Numbered from the stretch's first letter, positions 36,401 to 44,772 are shown. The stretch is DNA of 64,000 bases from Propionivibrio soli (GCF_025770765.1 NZ_JANZKY010000019.1:1-64000); one strand, 5' to 3'. Notes: generated by a model not told the origin, from the letters alone. A program made the numbers and translations.

Positions 36401-37648
36401 GATCAGAAAGAAAAGAACCAGGAAGGCCTGCGCAGGCAGGTATTGGTCGTGCGTGTAGTAGCGGTGCGCCCAGCCGGTGGCGAGCGTGAAGGTTCCGACA
36501 AAGCCGATGACGTTGAGAACGCGCCAGGCGTTGAACCAGGCAATCAGGACGATGCCGACGTCGAGAATGACGAGATAGGTCATCAGCGCCGTCATGTGGT
36601 TACCGCCAGTCGAGAGCAGCACGGGCGTCGCAAACCCTTCGAGCGCGGCGATCACGGCGAGGACGGGCGCATTCTGCATGACCGCCAGCGCCGCCCCGAG
36701 AAACGATACGGCCGCCATGAACCCGAAACCCCCCTCCGCGGACAGGAGACCGTGGAACTTCATGGCCGCGAGCGTCGTCAGGTAGAAAACGCCGACCCCC
36801 ATGCCCTGCATGATCAGCGCGTAATCGCGGCGTCGCAGGCGCAGGAACCAGCCGAGGGCGAGCACGCCGGCACCGGCCAGCGCTACGCCTGCGTAGCGAA
36901 GCTCGACCGGAACGGTGACGCGCTCCGCGGTATAGCGGAGCAGGAAAGCGAGACCGAGAAAGAGGATGAGCACGCCGAGCTTCACGAGCGTGTTGCCGCC
37001 GTAGATGAAGTTGCGCACCGGCTCCGGCAAGCGCTCTTTGAACGGGATCGAGGGAGGCGCCGGCGGTTTGCGATGACGCGGTGTCGCTACGCGCGGCGGC
37101 TCCGACGGCGTATACGCAGGCGGCGGGAGCGGAGCGGAAAGGCTGACGGGCGCGTCGTCGCTGTTCGTATCGGCTGTCGTGGCGGCAACGAGGTCGACCG
37201 GGTCTTTGGTTTCGCCGAACGGGCGCGTCAGGGCGTCACTCGTTCGCGTCTCGCATGCCGAAGAAGCTGGGAGCGGCGGGGCTGGCCGCGATTCCGGCTC
37301 GGCAAACGCCGGCGCCACGGGCGCGGTATCGGCCGTTTGCGTCCGCTCATCCAAAGGCCGGTTGGGTTCGAGCGTTTCTTTCGCTACGGCGGCGATTGAT
37401 CCACTGCCCGCTTGGAGCAGGCCTTCGACCTGTTGCAGCCGTTCTTCGAGGGCGGCGACCTTTCGTTTCAGTGCGGCGACCTCGGCCCGCAGGTTAGGAG
37501 TTGGAGTCGGAGTCAGTTCTCGGCCCTTCTCCTTGCGTGTAACGGCATGGACGACGATGCCGCCGATCACGGCCATGACCACGGCGCTCCAGAACGAGCC
37601 GGCCATGCCGCCGAGGACCAACCCTCCGATGACACCCAAGAACCACAT
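33434..37648 (-). CDS. Giant DUF2339 polytopic membrane protein
   Basis: A 1404-residue protein dominated by dozens of transmembrane segments. It starts with a Gly-rich helix (MWFLGVIGGLVLGGMAGSFW), then a coiled-coil (about residues 53-80), a Pro-rich linker (100-205) and the DUF2339 core beginning at IYGGNTLVKLGVLILFLGLAFLLRY. DUF2339 proteins are usually about 900-1000 residues; the excess here is largely explained by an internal block repeated about three times (residues 621-940). Start at 37648 is set by GGGGAGAAAG. The stop overlaps the DUF3999 start, so the pair is coupled. No biochemical function is known. Confidence 0.85.
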   Translation of the reverse strand: MWFLGVIGGLVLGGMAGSFWSAVVMAVIGGIVVHAVTRKEKGRELTPTPTPNLRAEVAALKRKVAALEERLQQVEGLLQAGSGSIAAVAKETLEPNRPLDERTQTADTAPVAPAFAEPESRPAPPLPASSACETRTSDALTRPFGETKDPVDLVAATTADTNSDDAPVSLSAPLPPPAYTPSEPPRVATPRHRKPPAPPSIPFKERLPEPVRNFIYGGNTLVKLGVLILFLGLAFLLRYTAERVTVPVELRYAGVALAGAGVLALGWFLRLRRRDYALIMQGMGVGVFYLTTLAAMKFHGLLSAEGGFGFMAAVSFLGAALAVMQNAPVLAVIAALEGFATPVLLSTGGNHMTALMTYLVILDVGIVLIAWFNAWRVLNVIGFVGTFTLATGWAHRYYTHDQYLPAQAFLVLFFLIFTAVGVLFARRTLLDAQLAAQDDDSLARKAGAALRQVGRVDSALVFGTPLTAFGLQYLLSKPWEFGPAFSALALCAFYLLLARLVFSRHRTGLALLAEGYVIVAVIFGTLVVPLGFEGTWTSAAWAVEGAGMYWLGIRQQRAYSRAFAYLVLLGAGYKLLLEIGLTVTTDGPLLHGSTLGPILLALSALSIWRQNRRAKLDAEPSWETIPGGLTLWLGMAALTLLPWQWFAPQTAAAATAVLSLLAYSVARRFDLQPFSPVVFALHALAVASFVPTLHLSTDVASSAVLVGGWKSMLCALTIAAGILLTAAWSLARICKDKDSEGEDVRRRSGVQAFAMAVGASVLHLALLFVVSLQTACAATAVLSVGIYLVKRRSGVDALIGVVAYLQALAVAGFVVTLHRTAGEAGAVLESGWHGSVGALVIAASILLTAGLGMAAVRRQALDDGIQPEWTKGNALAVVGGTALLHLATLFALSIEQAAAVWPVTACLALWIALRMAHSPLAGFAAALHAISAGLFLYARDSLPSAAYFTGTDAHSLAPFAHLQFWTPLIVALAAWRCADWIRAEARYFATRLSPDAPGKPSRWSNPWCARTAWRWLPVVWGLVWWSGAWLDESGRVLDLRGIPEYLPTASITIALITSFVVATLAQRRDWAEMGRLSALTLPALILCACAGLAGAAGRYVPSAYFGAVAWPLALLWHLRLLRAQDRWLVLAQRQILHVAGFWFFLLLASREGQARFSALSGDLSSWAMLGWVLVPVCVFWGVRSSVLKRRWPLSEFRNTYMEIACLPVAAYLLLWCFVSNLLGSGNAAPLPYLPILNPLELGQWLVLAALLLWWRALPETSPVRLPANAANAVAAGMGWFLLTAMVLRACHHWGGVEWDASALFHSRLAQASLSIAWALMGVSTMLLGNRRASRSLWAAGAVLLGVVVLKLFAIELADRGGLYRIVSFIGVGVLLLVVGYFAPVPARTSAAASGVANEPLKETP
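34829..35788 (-). repeat. Triplicated transmembrane module within the DUF2339 protein
   Basis: Three copies of a roughly 122-residue module lie head to tail (residues about 621-740, 745-865, 866-940, the third partial). Landmarks are TAAAATAVLSLLAYSVARR, TACAATAVLSVGIYLVKRR and QAAAVWPVTACLALWIALR, each followed by LHALAVASF, LQALAVAGF and LHAISAGLF. The first two also share GGWKSMLCALTIAAGILLTA and SGWHGSVGALVIAASILLTA. Confidence 0.8.
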
Positions 37649-37835
37649 GGTCTTTCTCCCCGCCACGAAGCGATGCGTGAGTTGTAATAATGAAAATGCG
37701 ACGTGGATAGTATGGCGACGTATTGGCGATTGCAATCAGGTTCGCGTTTTTCCGATGCCCACGGCGAAAAGTCAGCTTGACCCATACACGATCGAGCGCT
37801 GATACTCCCAGCCTTTGTCATCATTCGATCCACGT

Positions 37836-38192
37836 ATGGCTTCCAAAACTAGAATCGACTGGTCGCTATTGCTCCTGCGCCTTGCCGTGGGCGGCATGGC
37901 GTTCTATGCCGGCTTCGAGCCGCTGTTGCATTCGCGCTTTCCCGGCAGCCTCGCGCAAGCGGGCCAATGGGGGCTGCATCTTGCCGAAGTCGTGTGCGGC
38001 GCGCTAATCGTGCTCGGCTTGTGGGTGCCGCTGGCGGCGCTGGTCTTTGCCGTCATCTTTGGCTGGCCGATGGTCTGGGGCTGGGTGCATGGCGCGCCGA
38101 TCTTCGGCGATCTGCACGGGCTCTTCCTGCTCCTCGTCACGCTCGCCTCGGCCTTGGGCGGCGGCGGCAAGTGGGCGCTCGGCCGGGATTGA
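37836..38192 (+). CDS. DoxX-like membrane protein
   Basis: A 118-residue protein with four transmembrane segments. [26 protein letters not shown] followed by [22 protein letters not shown] resembles the DoxX/DoxD family seen in oxidoreductase-associated membrane proteins. I start it at ATG 37836; a TTG seven codons upstream is also possible, and neither has a strong ribosome site. The stop codon overlaps the rsmJ start by one base, so the two are cotranscribed. Confidence 0.78.
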   Translation: MASKTRIDWSLLLLRLAVGGMAFYAGFEPLLHSRFPGSLAQAGQWGLHLAEVVCGALIVLGLWVPLAALVFAVIFGWPMVWGWVHGAPIFGDLHGLFLLLVTLASALGGGGKWALGRD

Positions 38193-38965
38193 TGAGGGAA
38201 GGGCCGGCCCGCGTGCGGGTCGATGCGCTCGACGCTGCCTTCGAAGACCGGGCCTCCGAGCTTGCCGAACGTCTCGGGTTGCCGCGAGACGGCGAGGCGG
38301 AATTCGCGTTGCAGATCGGCTCGGCTGGCGTCCAACTGAGCGAACTCGGGCCGCAGGCGCCGGGCCCCGTGCGGGTCGACTTCGTCGGCGGCACGGCGGC
38401 ACATCGGCGCCTTTACGGCGGCGGCGCGGGGCAGATGATCGCCAAGGCGGTCGGGCTGCAACCAGGAGTGCGGCCAACCGTCCTCGACGTAACGGCGGGG
38501 CTCGGACGCGATGCGTTCGTGCTTGCCGAACTCGGCTGCGCCGTGACGATGATCGAGCGCCAGCCGCTCATCGCCACCCTGCTCGAAGACGGCTTGCGGC
38601 GAGCGGCGATTGATGCGGAGATCGAGGCGGTCGCCGCACGCATGACGCTGCGCTGTGGCGACGCGATCGCGATCATGCGCGAATGGACTGGCGAGATCCC
38701 TCAAGTGATCTACCTCGACCCGATGTTCCCGCATCGCGACAAGAGTGCGTTGGTGAAGAAGGAGATGCGGCTCTTTCGGCCGCTCGTCGGCGATGACGAC
38801 GATGCGCCGCAACTCCTGGCCGCGGCCTTGGAGTTGGCGTCGCATCGCGTCGTCGTCAAGCGCCCGCGCAAGGCGCCTGCGATCGCGGGTGGCAAGCCGA
38901 GCTATGCGCTCGAAGGCAAATCGAGTCGGTACGACGTTTACGCCAGGAAATCACTCAAGCCCTGA
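38192..38965 (+). CDS. rsmJ: 16S rRNA (guanine1516-N2)-methyltransferase RsmJ
   Basis: A 257-residue class I methyltransferase that makes m2G1516 in 16S rRNA. The SAM motif is [19 protein letters not shown], with the acidic MIERQP strand after it and the catalytic-face motif [10 protein letters not shown]. The N-terminal domain including [18 protein letters not shown] and the C-terminal [17 protein letters not shown] are typical of RsmJ. The ATG overlaps the stop of the DoxX-like gene (TGATG). Confidence 0.9.
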   Translation: MREGPARVRVDALDAAFEDRASELAERLGLPRDGEAEFALQIGSAGVQLSELGPQAPGPVRVDFVGGTAAHRRLYGGGAGQMIAKAVGLQPGVRPTVLDVTAGLGRDAFVLAELGCAVTMIERQPLIATLLEDGLRRAAIDAEIEAVAARMTLRCGDAIAIMREWTGEIPQVIYLDPMFPHRDKSALVKKEMRLFRPLVGDDDDAPQLLAAALELASHRVVVKRPRKAPAIAGGKPSYALEGKSSRYDVYARKSLKP

Positions 38966-39007
38966 ACGCAACCCTGCGACGCGTGCTCGCGACAGCGGAC
39001 TCCACTC

Positions 39008-39448
39008 TTAGCGTGCGCGTTCGTTCGGATCGGTGACGAAGCCGATGCGCGTCAAACCCTGCCGCGCGGCGTCCGACATCACCTGCGCAATCCGTTCGTA
39101 CGGCGTGTTGCGTTCGGCGCGGATATGAAGTTCGGGCGGCTCCGACGCTCGCGTTTGGCTGGCGGCTGTGCGGAAGCGCTCCTGCAGTTGGCCCGCGTCG
39201 ACGCGCTCGCCATTCCAGAACACCTGCTGGCTGGCGTCGATCGAGAGCTGTATCGCTTCGGGCGGAGTGCGGTTCGGGGTAGAGGTCGCTTTCGGCAGGT
39301 CGACCTTGACCGCGTGCGTGAGCAGCGGGGCGGTGACCATGAAGATGATCAGCAACACGAGCATCACGTCGATCAACGGCACCATATTGATTTCAGCAAG
39401 CGGCGTATCGTCGTTGCCGTTGTCCATGCTGGCGAAGGCCATCGTCAT
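39008..39448 (-). CDS. exbD: ExbD, proton-channel subunit of the TonB energising complex
   Basis: A 146-residue protein with one transmembrane helix (about residues 20-43). The essential proton-pathway Asp27 sits in PLIDVMLVLLIIFMV. The periplasmic domain follows with the ELHIRAERNTPYERIAQVMSDAARQGLTRIGFVT pattern. Last gene of the iron-uptake operon; the gap to exbB is six bases. Confidence 0.93.
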   Translation of the reverse strand: MTMAFASMDNGNDDTPLAEINMVPLIDVMLVLLIIFMVTAPLLTHAVKVDLPKATSTPNRTPPEAIQLSIDASQQVFWNGERVDAGQLQERFRTAASQTRASEPPELHIRAERNTPYERIAQVMSDAARQGLTRIGFVTDPNERAR

Positions 39449-39454
39449 TCCTCC

Positions 39455-40288
39455 TCAGCGCAGATTCAGGCCGGGATGCGCCGCCGCCAGCGATCCCGCG
39501 TCGCCGTCGATTCCGCCCGGCTCGCGGGCGCGCGCCATGGCGATCACCTTTTCGCTTGTGGCGCGGGCGTCGTTGAGCATCGGCGACGTCTTGACGCCCG
39601 TGGCGAGGAAGGCGAACACGTCGTAGGCGAACGAGTTCAGGCGCGAGAGCGTATTGCGGTTGGCGCGCGCGAAGGCGTTGTAGGCGACGGCCGCCGGGAT
39701 CGCGACGGCGAGGCCGATCGCGGTCATGATCAGCGCCTCGCCAACCGGCCCGGCCACCTTGTCGAGCGTACCCTGGCCGCTGGCGCCGATGGCGATCAGC
39801 GCGTGATAGATGCCCCAGACGGTCCCGAACAGCCCCACGAACGGAGCGGCCGATGCCACCGTGGCGAGAAAGGTCAGGCCGAACTCGAGGTGGCTGCGGT
39901 CTTCGTCGATGGCGCGCTTGAGTGCCCGGGTCAGCAGGTCGTCGGCGGAGCCAGCGTTTACCAATCCGCCGGTTTCGCCCCGGCCGGAGCGCCCGGCCTG
40001 TCGCCGATTGTGCTGTTCGATCGCCGTAAACCCGTGGTGCACGAGGTGCGAGAACGGATCGGGTGTGCCGCGCTCGCGCAGGCGTTCGGCGACGGCCTGG
40101 AGATCGCGCGCTTCCCAGAATGCTTCGAGGAAAGCGTCGCTGCGTCGGCGCAGATGGTAGTTGCACAGGCCTTTGCTGACGATCAGATACCAGGTGCCGA
40201 TCGATGCGAGCGACATGAGGGCGAGAACGCCGAGAGCGACACCGTCGGCGTTGGCGAGGAAGTGGGCGAAGCCCATGGGGTTTTGCAT
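39455..40288 (-). CDS. exbB: ExbB, proton-channel subunit of the TonB energising complex
   Basis: A 277-residue MotA/TolQ/ExbB-family protein with three transmembrane segments. The conserved channel region is FLATVASAAPFVGLFGTVWGIYHALIAIGASG followed by VGEALIMTAIGLAVAIPAAVAYNAFAR. Together with ExbD it uses the proton gradient to drive TonB. It lies 23 bases after tonB and six bases before exbD. Confidence 0.93.
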   Translation of the reverse strand: MQNPMGFAHFLANADGVALGVLALMSLASIGTWYLIVSKGLCNYHLRRRSDAFLEAFWEARDLQAVAERLRERGTPDPFSHLVHHGFTAIEQHNRRQAGRSGRGETGGLVNAGSADDLLTRALKRAIDEDRSHLEFGLTFLATVASAAPFVGLFGTVWGIYHALIAIGASGQGTLDKVAGPVGEALIMTAIGLAVAIPAAVAYNAFARANRNTLSRLNSFAYDVFAFLATGVKTSPMLNDARATSEKVIAMARAREPGGIDGDAGSLAAAHPGLNLR

Positions 40289-40311
40289 AGCGGACTCTTT
40301 GGCTTTTCAGG

Positions 40312-41076
40312 TTAGTTTTTGAGGGAGAAAACGATCGGCACCAGCACCCAGGCGCCGACGGCTTCATTGCCTTGCTTGGCGGCGACGAACTTCCAGCGGC
40401 GGACAGCATCGAGCGCCGCGTGGTCGAGGCGCGGCGAGCCGCTGCCAGTGCGGATGTCGACTTGGCTCGGCCGGCCGTCCGGCTCCACGAAGACGCGCAG
40501 GATGACGCGTCCCTCTTCGCCCATTCGGCGAGAGAGGGGGGGGTAGGTAGGAGCGGGATTTTGCAGATAGGCGGCATCGAAGCGCGGGGGAATGACCGTC
40601 GGGCCTGCCGCCGTTCGCTCTGCGATGGCAGGTTGTGCCGCTGCCTGGAGTTCCGTCGGAGCGGGTTGGACGGGCGGTTGGGGCGTCGGCGCCGTGTCGG
40701 CGGGAACCGCAGAGGCCACCGGCGCCGCTGTCATGAGCGTTTCGCGCGGCGGGGGCGATGCCTTGGTGCGGGTTGGTTTCTTCCGTTCTGGCGGCGTGTC
40801 TTGAGGAGGCGGAGACGGCTTCCGGGTCATCGCTTCGTCGGCGGATTCGGTCACCGCCGTGGCGATCAAATGGACCACTTGCGCGGGGGCGGGCGGTGCG
40901 GGGCGAGCCTGGTCTGGCCACACGGCGAAGGCGGCAAGGACGGCGCCATGCGCGAGGACGACGGCACCCACGCCCAACCAGGAAACGTGGTCAGCACGGT
41001 AGTGGCGCGACGACTCGGTTCCGTCCACTGGGGTACGGGTCGCGCGTAGGCAGGGGATCTGGTCTTCGCGCATCAT
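40312..41076 (-). CDS. tonB: TonB energy-transducing protein
   Basis: A 254-residue protein with an N-terminal cytoplasmic stretch, one transmembrane helix (about residues 33-53), a long Pro/Lys-rich periplasmic linker (PPPQDTPPERKKPTRTKASPPP) and the C-terminal TonB domain (PTYPPLSRRMGEEGRVILRVFVEPDGRPSQVDI, ending AVGAWVLVPIVFSLKN). Start is the first of two ATGs at 41076, which overlap the stop of the PepSY-TM gene; the frame runs further upstream but that part lies antisense-like within the neighbour. It couples ExbBD to the siderophore receptor of the same operon. Confidence 0.92.
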   Translation of the reverse strand: MMREDQIPCLRATRTPVDGTESSRHYRADHVSWLGVGAVVLAHGAVLAAFAVWPDQARPAPPAPAQVVHLIATAVTESADEAMTRKPSPPPQDTPPERKKPTRTKASPPPRETLMTAAPVASAVPADTAPTPQPPVQPAPTELQAAAQPAIAERTAAGPTVIPPRFDAAYLQNPAPTYPPLSRRMGEEGRVILRVFVEPDGRPSQVDIRTGSGSPRLDHAALDAVRRWKFVAAKQGNEAVGAWVLVPIVFSLKN

Positions 41077-42341
41077 CGCTGCATCGCCCGCCGCGACCAT
41101 TCGGGCTTGAGGGCCTCGTCGCGCAACACCCGGCTGCGACGTTTGCGCCACCACACATAGGCGCCTGTCACCGAGAGCATGGCGACGACGAGGCCCATGG
41201 CCGAGATCAGGATGCGACCAGGCAGGCCAAGAATGCGCCCGGAATGGACCGGGAACTGTGCCTGCACGAAGACGTCCGCGGCCGTCCCCTGCCATGGCAG
41301 GCGTTCGCCGAGCAGGCGGCCGTCCTCGCCGTCGAAGAACAGGCGGGCCGGACCGACGCCGGCCGCGCCGTGGTCGCCGCCCGGGTGGAAGAACTGCACG
41401 CTGTAAACGCCATAGGCCGTCGAGTAGAAGACGCTGCCCGGCGGTTCGTCCCATTGCCTGCGCGCGGCTTCGGCGCCGGCAAGGGCGACGATTTCTCCGT
41501 AACCGACTTTGGCTTCGCGCGGGTGCAGGAAGTCCGCCGGTTCGCGCGTATCGAAGGGCGTCGGCGTGACCTGTGAGACCATCGACATCAGCGGATAGAA
41601 GGCTTCGCGGTAGAGGTTGAGCGAGAACGCGGTGAACGCGAGGACGAAGAGCAGGACCCAGGTCCACAGGCTGCCGGCGCGATGAAGGTCGTAGTTCAGC
41701 TTGTACGTTCCGGTACCCCGGCGCACCCGCCACGATGTCTGCCAGCGTTGCCACCAGGAGCGTTGCGGCGGTTCGCTCCCGGGCCGCCGCCGACTAGCCG
41801 GAAAGGTGAGAAAGACGCCGGTGAAGCAGTCGACGGTCCACACCACGGCGACGATGCCGAGCAGCCAGATTCCCCAGCGGTCGCTGCCGGCGAACGGCGA
41901 GATGTGCAGGCTGTAGTGCAGTTTGTAGAGGAACGAGACCAGCGTCTCGCGTGTGATCGGCCAGACGGCGCCCCATTCGCGGCGGCCGAGTTCGGTGCCG
42001 TTGGCGGGGTCGACGAAAACCTGATTGTAGCCAGGTGTGAAGAACTGCCCGGTTCTTGGGTCGATACGCGGCTCGACCCCGAAGTGCAGCGATTCACCGG
42101 GTTCGGCGGAAAGCGGCAGGAAGGTCACGCGTACGCGCGAGTCCCGGGCCTCGATTTCCCGCGCCAAGGCCAGCGACGAGCGGTGCGGACCCCGGGCCGG
42201 CGCTTCCATCAGGTGCGGGTTGAGCAGGTCGTCGAGTTCATGGTCCCAGGAGATGATCGCACCGGTGAGACCGGTGACGAAAAGAAACGGGACCATGAAC
42301 AACCCGGCATAGCGATGAAGCAAAACGAACAGGGGACGCAT
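41073..42341 (-). CDS. PepSY-associated TM protein (PiuB-like, siderophore-iron reduction)
   Basis: A 422-residue membrane protein with four main transmembrane segments and two periplasmic PepSY-type regions. The N-terminus RPLFVLLHRYAGLFMVPFLFVTGLTGAIISWDHELD, the YKLHYSLH segment and LNYDLHRAGSLWTWVLLFVLAFTAFSLNL are hallmarks of the PepSY_TM family, and the His residues in them may bind heme. Members sit next to TonB-dependent siderophore receptors and are thought to help release iron by reduction. It lies 21 bases after the receptor gene and overlaps tonB. Confidence 0.87.
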   Translation of the reverse strand: MRPLFVLLHRYAGLFMVPFLFVTGLTGAIISWDHELDDLLNPHLMEAPARGPHRSSLALAREIEARDSRVRVTFLPLSAEPGESLHFGVEPRIDPRTGQFFTPGYNQVFVDPANGTELGRREWGAVWPITRETLVSFLYKLHYSLHISPFAGSDRWGIWLLGIVAVVWTVDCFTGVFLTFPASRRRPGSEPPQRSWWQRWQTSWRVRRGTGTYKLNYDLHRAGSLWTWVLLFVLAFTAFSLNLYREAFYPLMSMVSQVTPTPFDTREPADFLHPREAKVGYGEIVALAGAEAARRQWDEPPGSVFYSTAYGVYSVQFFHPGGDHGAAGVGPARLFFDGEDGRLLGERLPWQGTAADVFVQAQFPVHSGRILGLPGRILISAMGLVVAMLSVTGAYVWWRKRRSRVLRDEALKPEWSRRAMQR

Positions 42342-42362
42342 TGCGGCTCTCTGATTCGATGC

Positions 42363-44588
42363 TCAGTACTTCACGTTGAGGCTTAACAGCGCGTGCCGGG
42401 GTGCGCCGTAGTACGCCTGATCCCAGTACAGGCTGGTCAGGTATTTACGGTCGGTCACATTGTTGATGTTGAGCGTCGCGCTCACCTTGTCGGTGAAGTC
42501 GTAGCGTGCCATCAGGTTCACCAGCGTGTAGGCAGATTGCCGGATGGTGACGTCGGCGGCCGGTTCGCGGTACGTGCTGTCGCGCCACTGCAGGCTGGCG
42601 CCGACCTTCAGTCGCTCGATCGTCGGCACGCGGTACGTCGTCGTGACGCGCAGCAACCGCCGCGGCGTGAACGTGCGCACGTCATGGCCGTCCTTATCCT
42701 CGATCGACAGTTGCGTGTAGCCGGCCGTGGCCTGCAGTCGCGATGTGATGTTGCCGGCGAGTTCGAGCTCGTAGCCTTGGGAGAGGGCGTCGACGCCGCG
42801 GTAATAGGTGTCCGTGCCGAGATATCCAGCCGCCTCCGCAACGTTGTCTTGCTTGGTACGGAACACTGCGAGCGATGCATTTAACCGTTTGTCGAAGAAC
42901 TCGCCCTTGAGACCGACCTCCTTGTTGTTGCCTTTGATCGGAGCGAGCGTCTGCCGGTTGATGTCGATCTCATGCTGCGGATTGAAGATGTCGGTGTAGC
43001 TCGCGTACGCCGAAAGGTTTGGCGTGAAGTCATAAATGACACCGGCGTACGGACTGACGGCGCTTTCGGATTTGCGGCGGCTGACGCCATAGCTCGTCCC
43101 GCGTTCTTCCACGGCCGTGGCGTTGGCGCCGAACACAAGCTTGACGGCGTCTGTCGGATTGATACGCACGGCGGCGTAGGCGCTGCGCCGGTATTCGGTG
43201 AATTGACTGCCGTCGACGGAGGCGTCGAACGCCGGTTCCGGATAGTTGCCGGTCCACGTGGCGAGATCCTGGATTGGCGTACCGATGCCGCGGCCGTAGT
43301 TCGACTCGTCCTCCAGTGTCGACCGGGCCCAACTCGCGCCGACGACGAGTTCGTGCTTGCGTCCGGCGAGCGTGAAAGGGCCCGTCGCGTTGATGTCGGC
43401 GATGTCCTGGCGGGTGACGCCTGCGTACTCCGACGGGTAGGCGAAGAGGCCCAAGCCAGTGGCGCGATCAGGGGTGCCATAGACGTAAAAAAGCTTGCTG
43501 TCCGAATCAGTACGGTTATGCGTGAGGGTTCCCTTCACTTGCCAATCGTTGGTGAAGCGGTGTGCCAACTCGGCGAAGGTCGACTGCGTTTTCACGTTCC
43601 AGTACGACCAGTCGGCGGCCGGATTGGTCGATACGTCGTAGTGGGTCGGGGTACCGTCCGTGTAGTACATCGGCAAGGCGCCCCACATCGGGTTTTTGGA
43701 GCGCCCGTCTTCGAGCGTGTGGCCGAAGGTCAGCAGCGTGGCGTCGGAGAGGTCAGCTTCGAGGATGCCGTAGAACAGCGACTTCTTTTGCTCGTAACGG
43801 TCGAGGTAGGAATCCTTGTCCAGCCCGGCGGCGACGACGCGGCCGCGCAACGTGCCGGCGGCGTTGAGCGGCCCGGAGACGTCGGCGTCAAGGCGGCGGT
43901 AATCCCAGGAGCCGAGTGTCAACCCGGCCGAAGCCTGGAAGTCCGCCGTCGGGCGTTTGCGGATGAAGTTGATCGTGGCCGACGGATTACCCGTTCCCGA
44001 ACTCAACCCGTTGGCGCCACGTACGACTTCGATGCGGTCGTAGATCGCGGTGTCGATCTGGCCGGAGATGTTGCCGTAGGTGAGGGGAACGCCGATGCCG
44101 TCGACCTGGAAGTTGTTGATGTCGAAGCCGCGCGACGTGTAGTAGGTGCGATCCGTCTCAACCTTCTCGACGACGATGCCGGGCGTGTTGTCGAGCACAT
44201 CATTGATCGTATTCAGCTTGAAGTCTTCGATCTGCTCGCGCGTGACTACCGACACCGATTGCGGCGTCTCACGGGGCGACAGATTAAGGCGCGTCGCGCT
44301 GGCGCTCCGTTCCACTGTGTAGGAACGGGTACGCTCGGACGGGACAGCCTCGCCCGGTGTCATTGTCGCCGTGACGCGAACTTCCGAAAGTGTTGCTTCG
44401 CTGGCGTTTTCGCGCGGGTCTGGAGTGCTAGTACCCGGCGTCTGGGCGTGAGCCGAGCAAGCGAGTAGGGCGCTCGTCGCCAATCCGGCCCAGCGAGGGA
44501 GGAAAAGCGCGCGTACTAAACGTGGAACCGGAGCTTGAGCAAACGACGGGGTGTTGGTTTTCTTTGGGCGGGTAGAACGTTGAGTCAC
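42363..44588 (-). CDS. TonB-dependent siderophore receptor, FhuE/FpvA-like
   Basis: A 741-residue outer-membrane receptor. After a signal peptide (ending CSAHAQ) it has a TonB-box region, a plug domain (LSPRETPQSVSVVTREQIEDFKLNTINDVLDNTPGI) and a 22-strand barrel ending in Tyr (LLSLNVKY). The TSRGFDINNFQVDGIG and RIEVVRGANGLSSGTGNPSATINFIRKRP segments match receptors for hydroxamate-type siderophores such as coprogen or pyoverdine. Start is GTG 44588, after GGAG; a TTG 16 codons upstream is possible. It is the first large gene of a Fur-controlled operon with tonB-exbB-exbD. No siderophore synthesis genes are seen, so the ligand is probably foreign. Confidence 0.9.
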   Translation of the reverse strand: MTQRSTRPKKTNTPSFAQAPVPRLVRALFLPRWAGLATSALLACSAHAQTPGTSTPDPRENASEATLSEVRVTATMTPGEAVPSERTRSYTVERSASATRLNLSPRETPQSVSVVTREQIEDFKLNTINDVLDNTPGIVVEKVETDRTYYTSRGFDINNFQVDGIGVPLTYGNISGQIDTAIYDRIEVVRGANGLSSGTGNPSATINFIRKRPTADFQASAGLTLGSWDYRRLDADVSGPLNAAGTLRGRVVAAGLDKDSYLDRYEQKKSLFYGILEADLSDATLLTFGHTLEDGRSKNPMWGALPMYYTDGTPTHYDVSTNPAADWSYWNVKTQSTFAELAHRFTNDWQVKGTLTHNRTDSDSKLFYVYGTPDRATGLGLFAYPSEYAGVTRQDIADINATGPFTLAGRKHELVVGASWARSTLEDESNYGRGIGTPIQDLATWTGNYPEPAFDASVDGSQFTEYRRSAYAAVRINPTDAVKLVFGANATAVEERGTSYGVSRRKSESAVSPYAGVIYDFTPNLSAYASYTDIFNPQHEIDINRQTLAPIKGNNKEVGLKGEFFDKRLNASLAVFRTKQDNVAEAAGYLGTDTYYRGVDALSQGYELELAGNITSRLQATAGYTQLSIEDKDGHDVRTFTPRRLLRVTTTYRVPTIERLKVGASLQWRDSTYREPAADVTIRQSAYTLVNLMARYDFTDKVSATLNINNVTDRKYLTSLYWDQAYYGAPRHALLSLNVKY

Positions 44589-44639
44589 GGGAAAAACTCC
44601 GAGAGGGACGAAAAATTGGGCCGTGGGAGGGTGCAAAGG

Positions 44640-44720
44640 TCAAAAACCGACTAAGAGGGCGATCAAAAGGATCAGAGCGGCAATGCCCACGTTGGCGAGC
44701 AGGCTGGCCACGATCGGCAC
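44640..44720 (-). CDS. Possible 26-residue hydrophobic leader peptide
   Basis: Between the iron promoter and the receptor start lies an 81-base frame beginning with GTG and encoding VPIVASLLANVGIAALILLIALLVGF, an almost perfect single transmembrane segment. It is within the predicted transcript leader and ends 51 bases before the receptor start. A ribosome site is poor (AAG directly before GTG). It could be a genuine small membrane protein, a translated leader affecting the receptor, or chance. Confidence 0.35.
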   Translation of the reverse strand: MPIVASLLANVGIAALILLIALLVGF

Positions 44721-44728
44721 CTTATAAA

Positions 44729-44743
44729 TGAGAACGGTTCGCA
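44729..44743. promoter_or_regulatory. Fur box, downstream of the -10 element
   Basis: TGAGAACGGTTCGCA has the 7-1-7 inverted-repeat layout of Fur sites (TGATAAT-N-ATTATCA), with arms TGAGAAC and, on the other strand, TGCGAAC. It begins directly after the -10 hexamer, so bound Fur would cover the transcription start. Confidence 0.65.
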
Positions 44744-44772
44744 ATATAAACGACCCGAAAACGCGATGTCAA
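44744..44772 (-). promoter_or_regulatory. Sigma-70 promoter of the iron-uptake operon
   Basis: Read leftward: TTGACA (44767-44772), a 17-base spacer, then TTATAT (44744-44749). This is the best-formed promoter in the window. It is flanked immediately on both sides by Fur-like boxes and lies about 150 bases before the receptor start. Confidence 0.8.

Noticed and set aside
35330-37399. 689-codon open frame antisense to the DUF2339 gene
   Set aside because: Very rich in Arg, Glu and Gln, no hydrophobic core or known motif; a mirror of the membrane protein codons.
41077-41754. Long upstream extension of the tonB frame
   Set aside because: It lies within the PepSY-TM gene in another frame and has no TonB features; the helix and ATG pair at 41076 define the start.
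42972-44468. 498-codon frame antisense to the siderophore receptor
   Set aside because: Repetitive Gly/Val/Asp composition from the reverse of barrel strands; no start signal.
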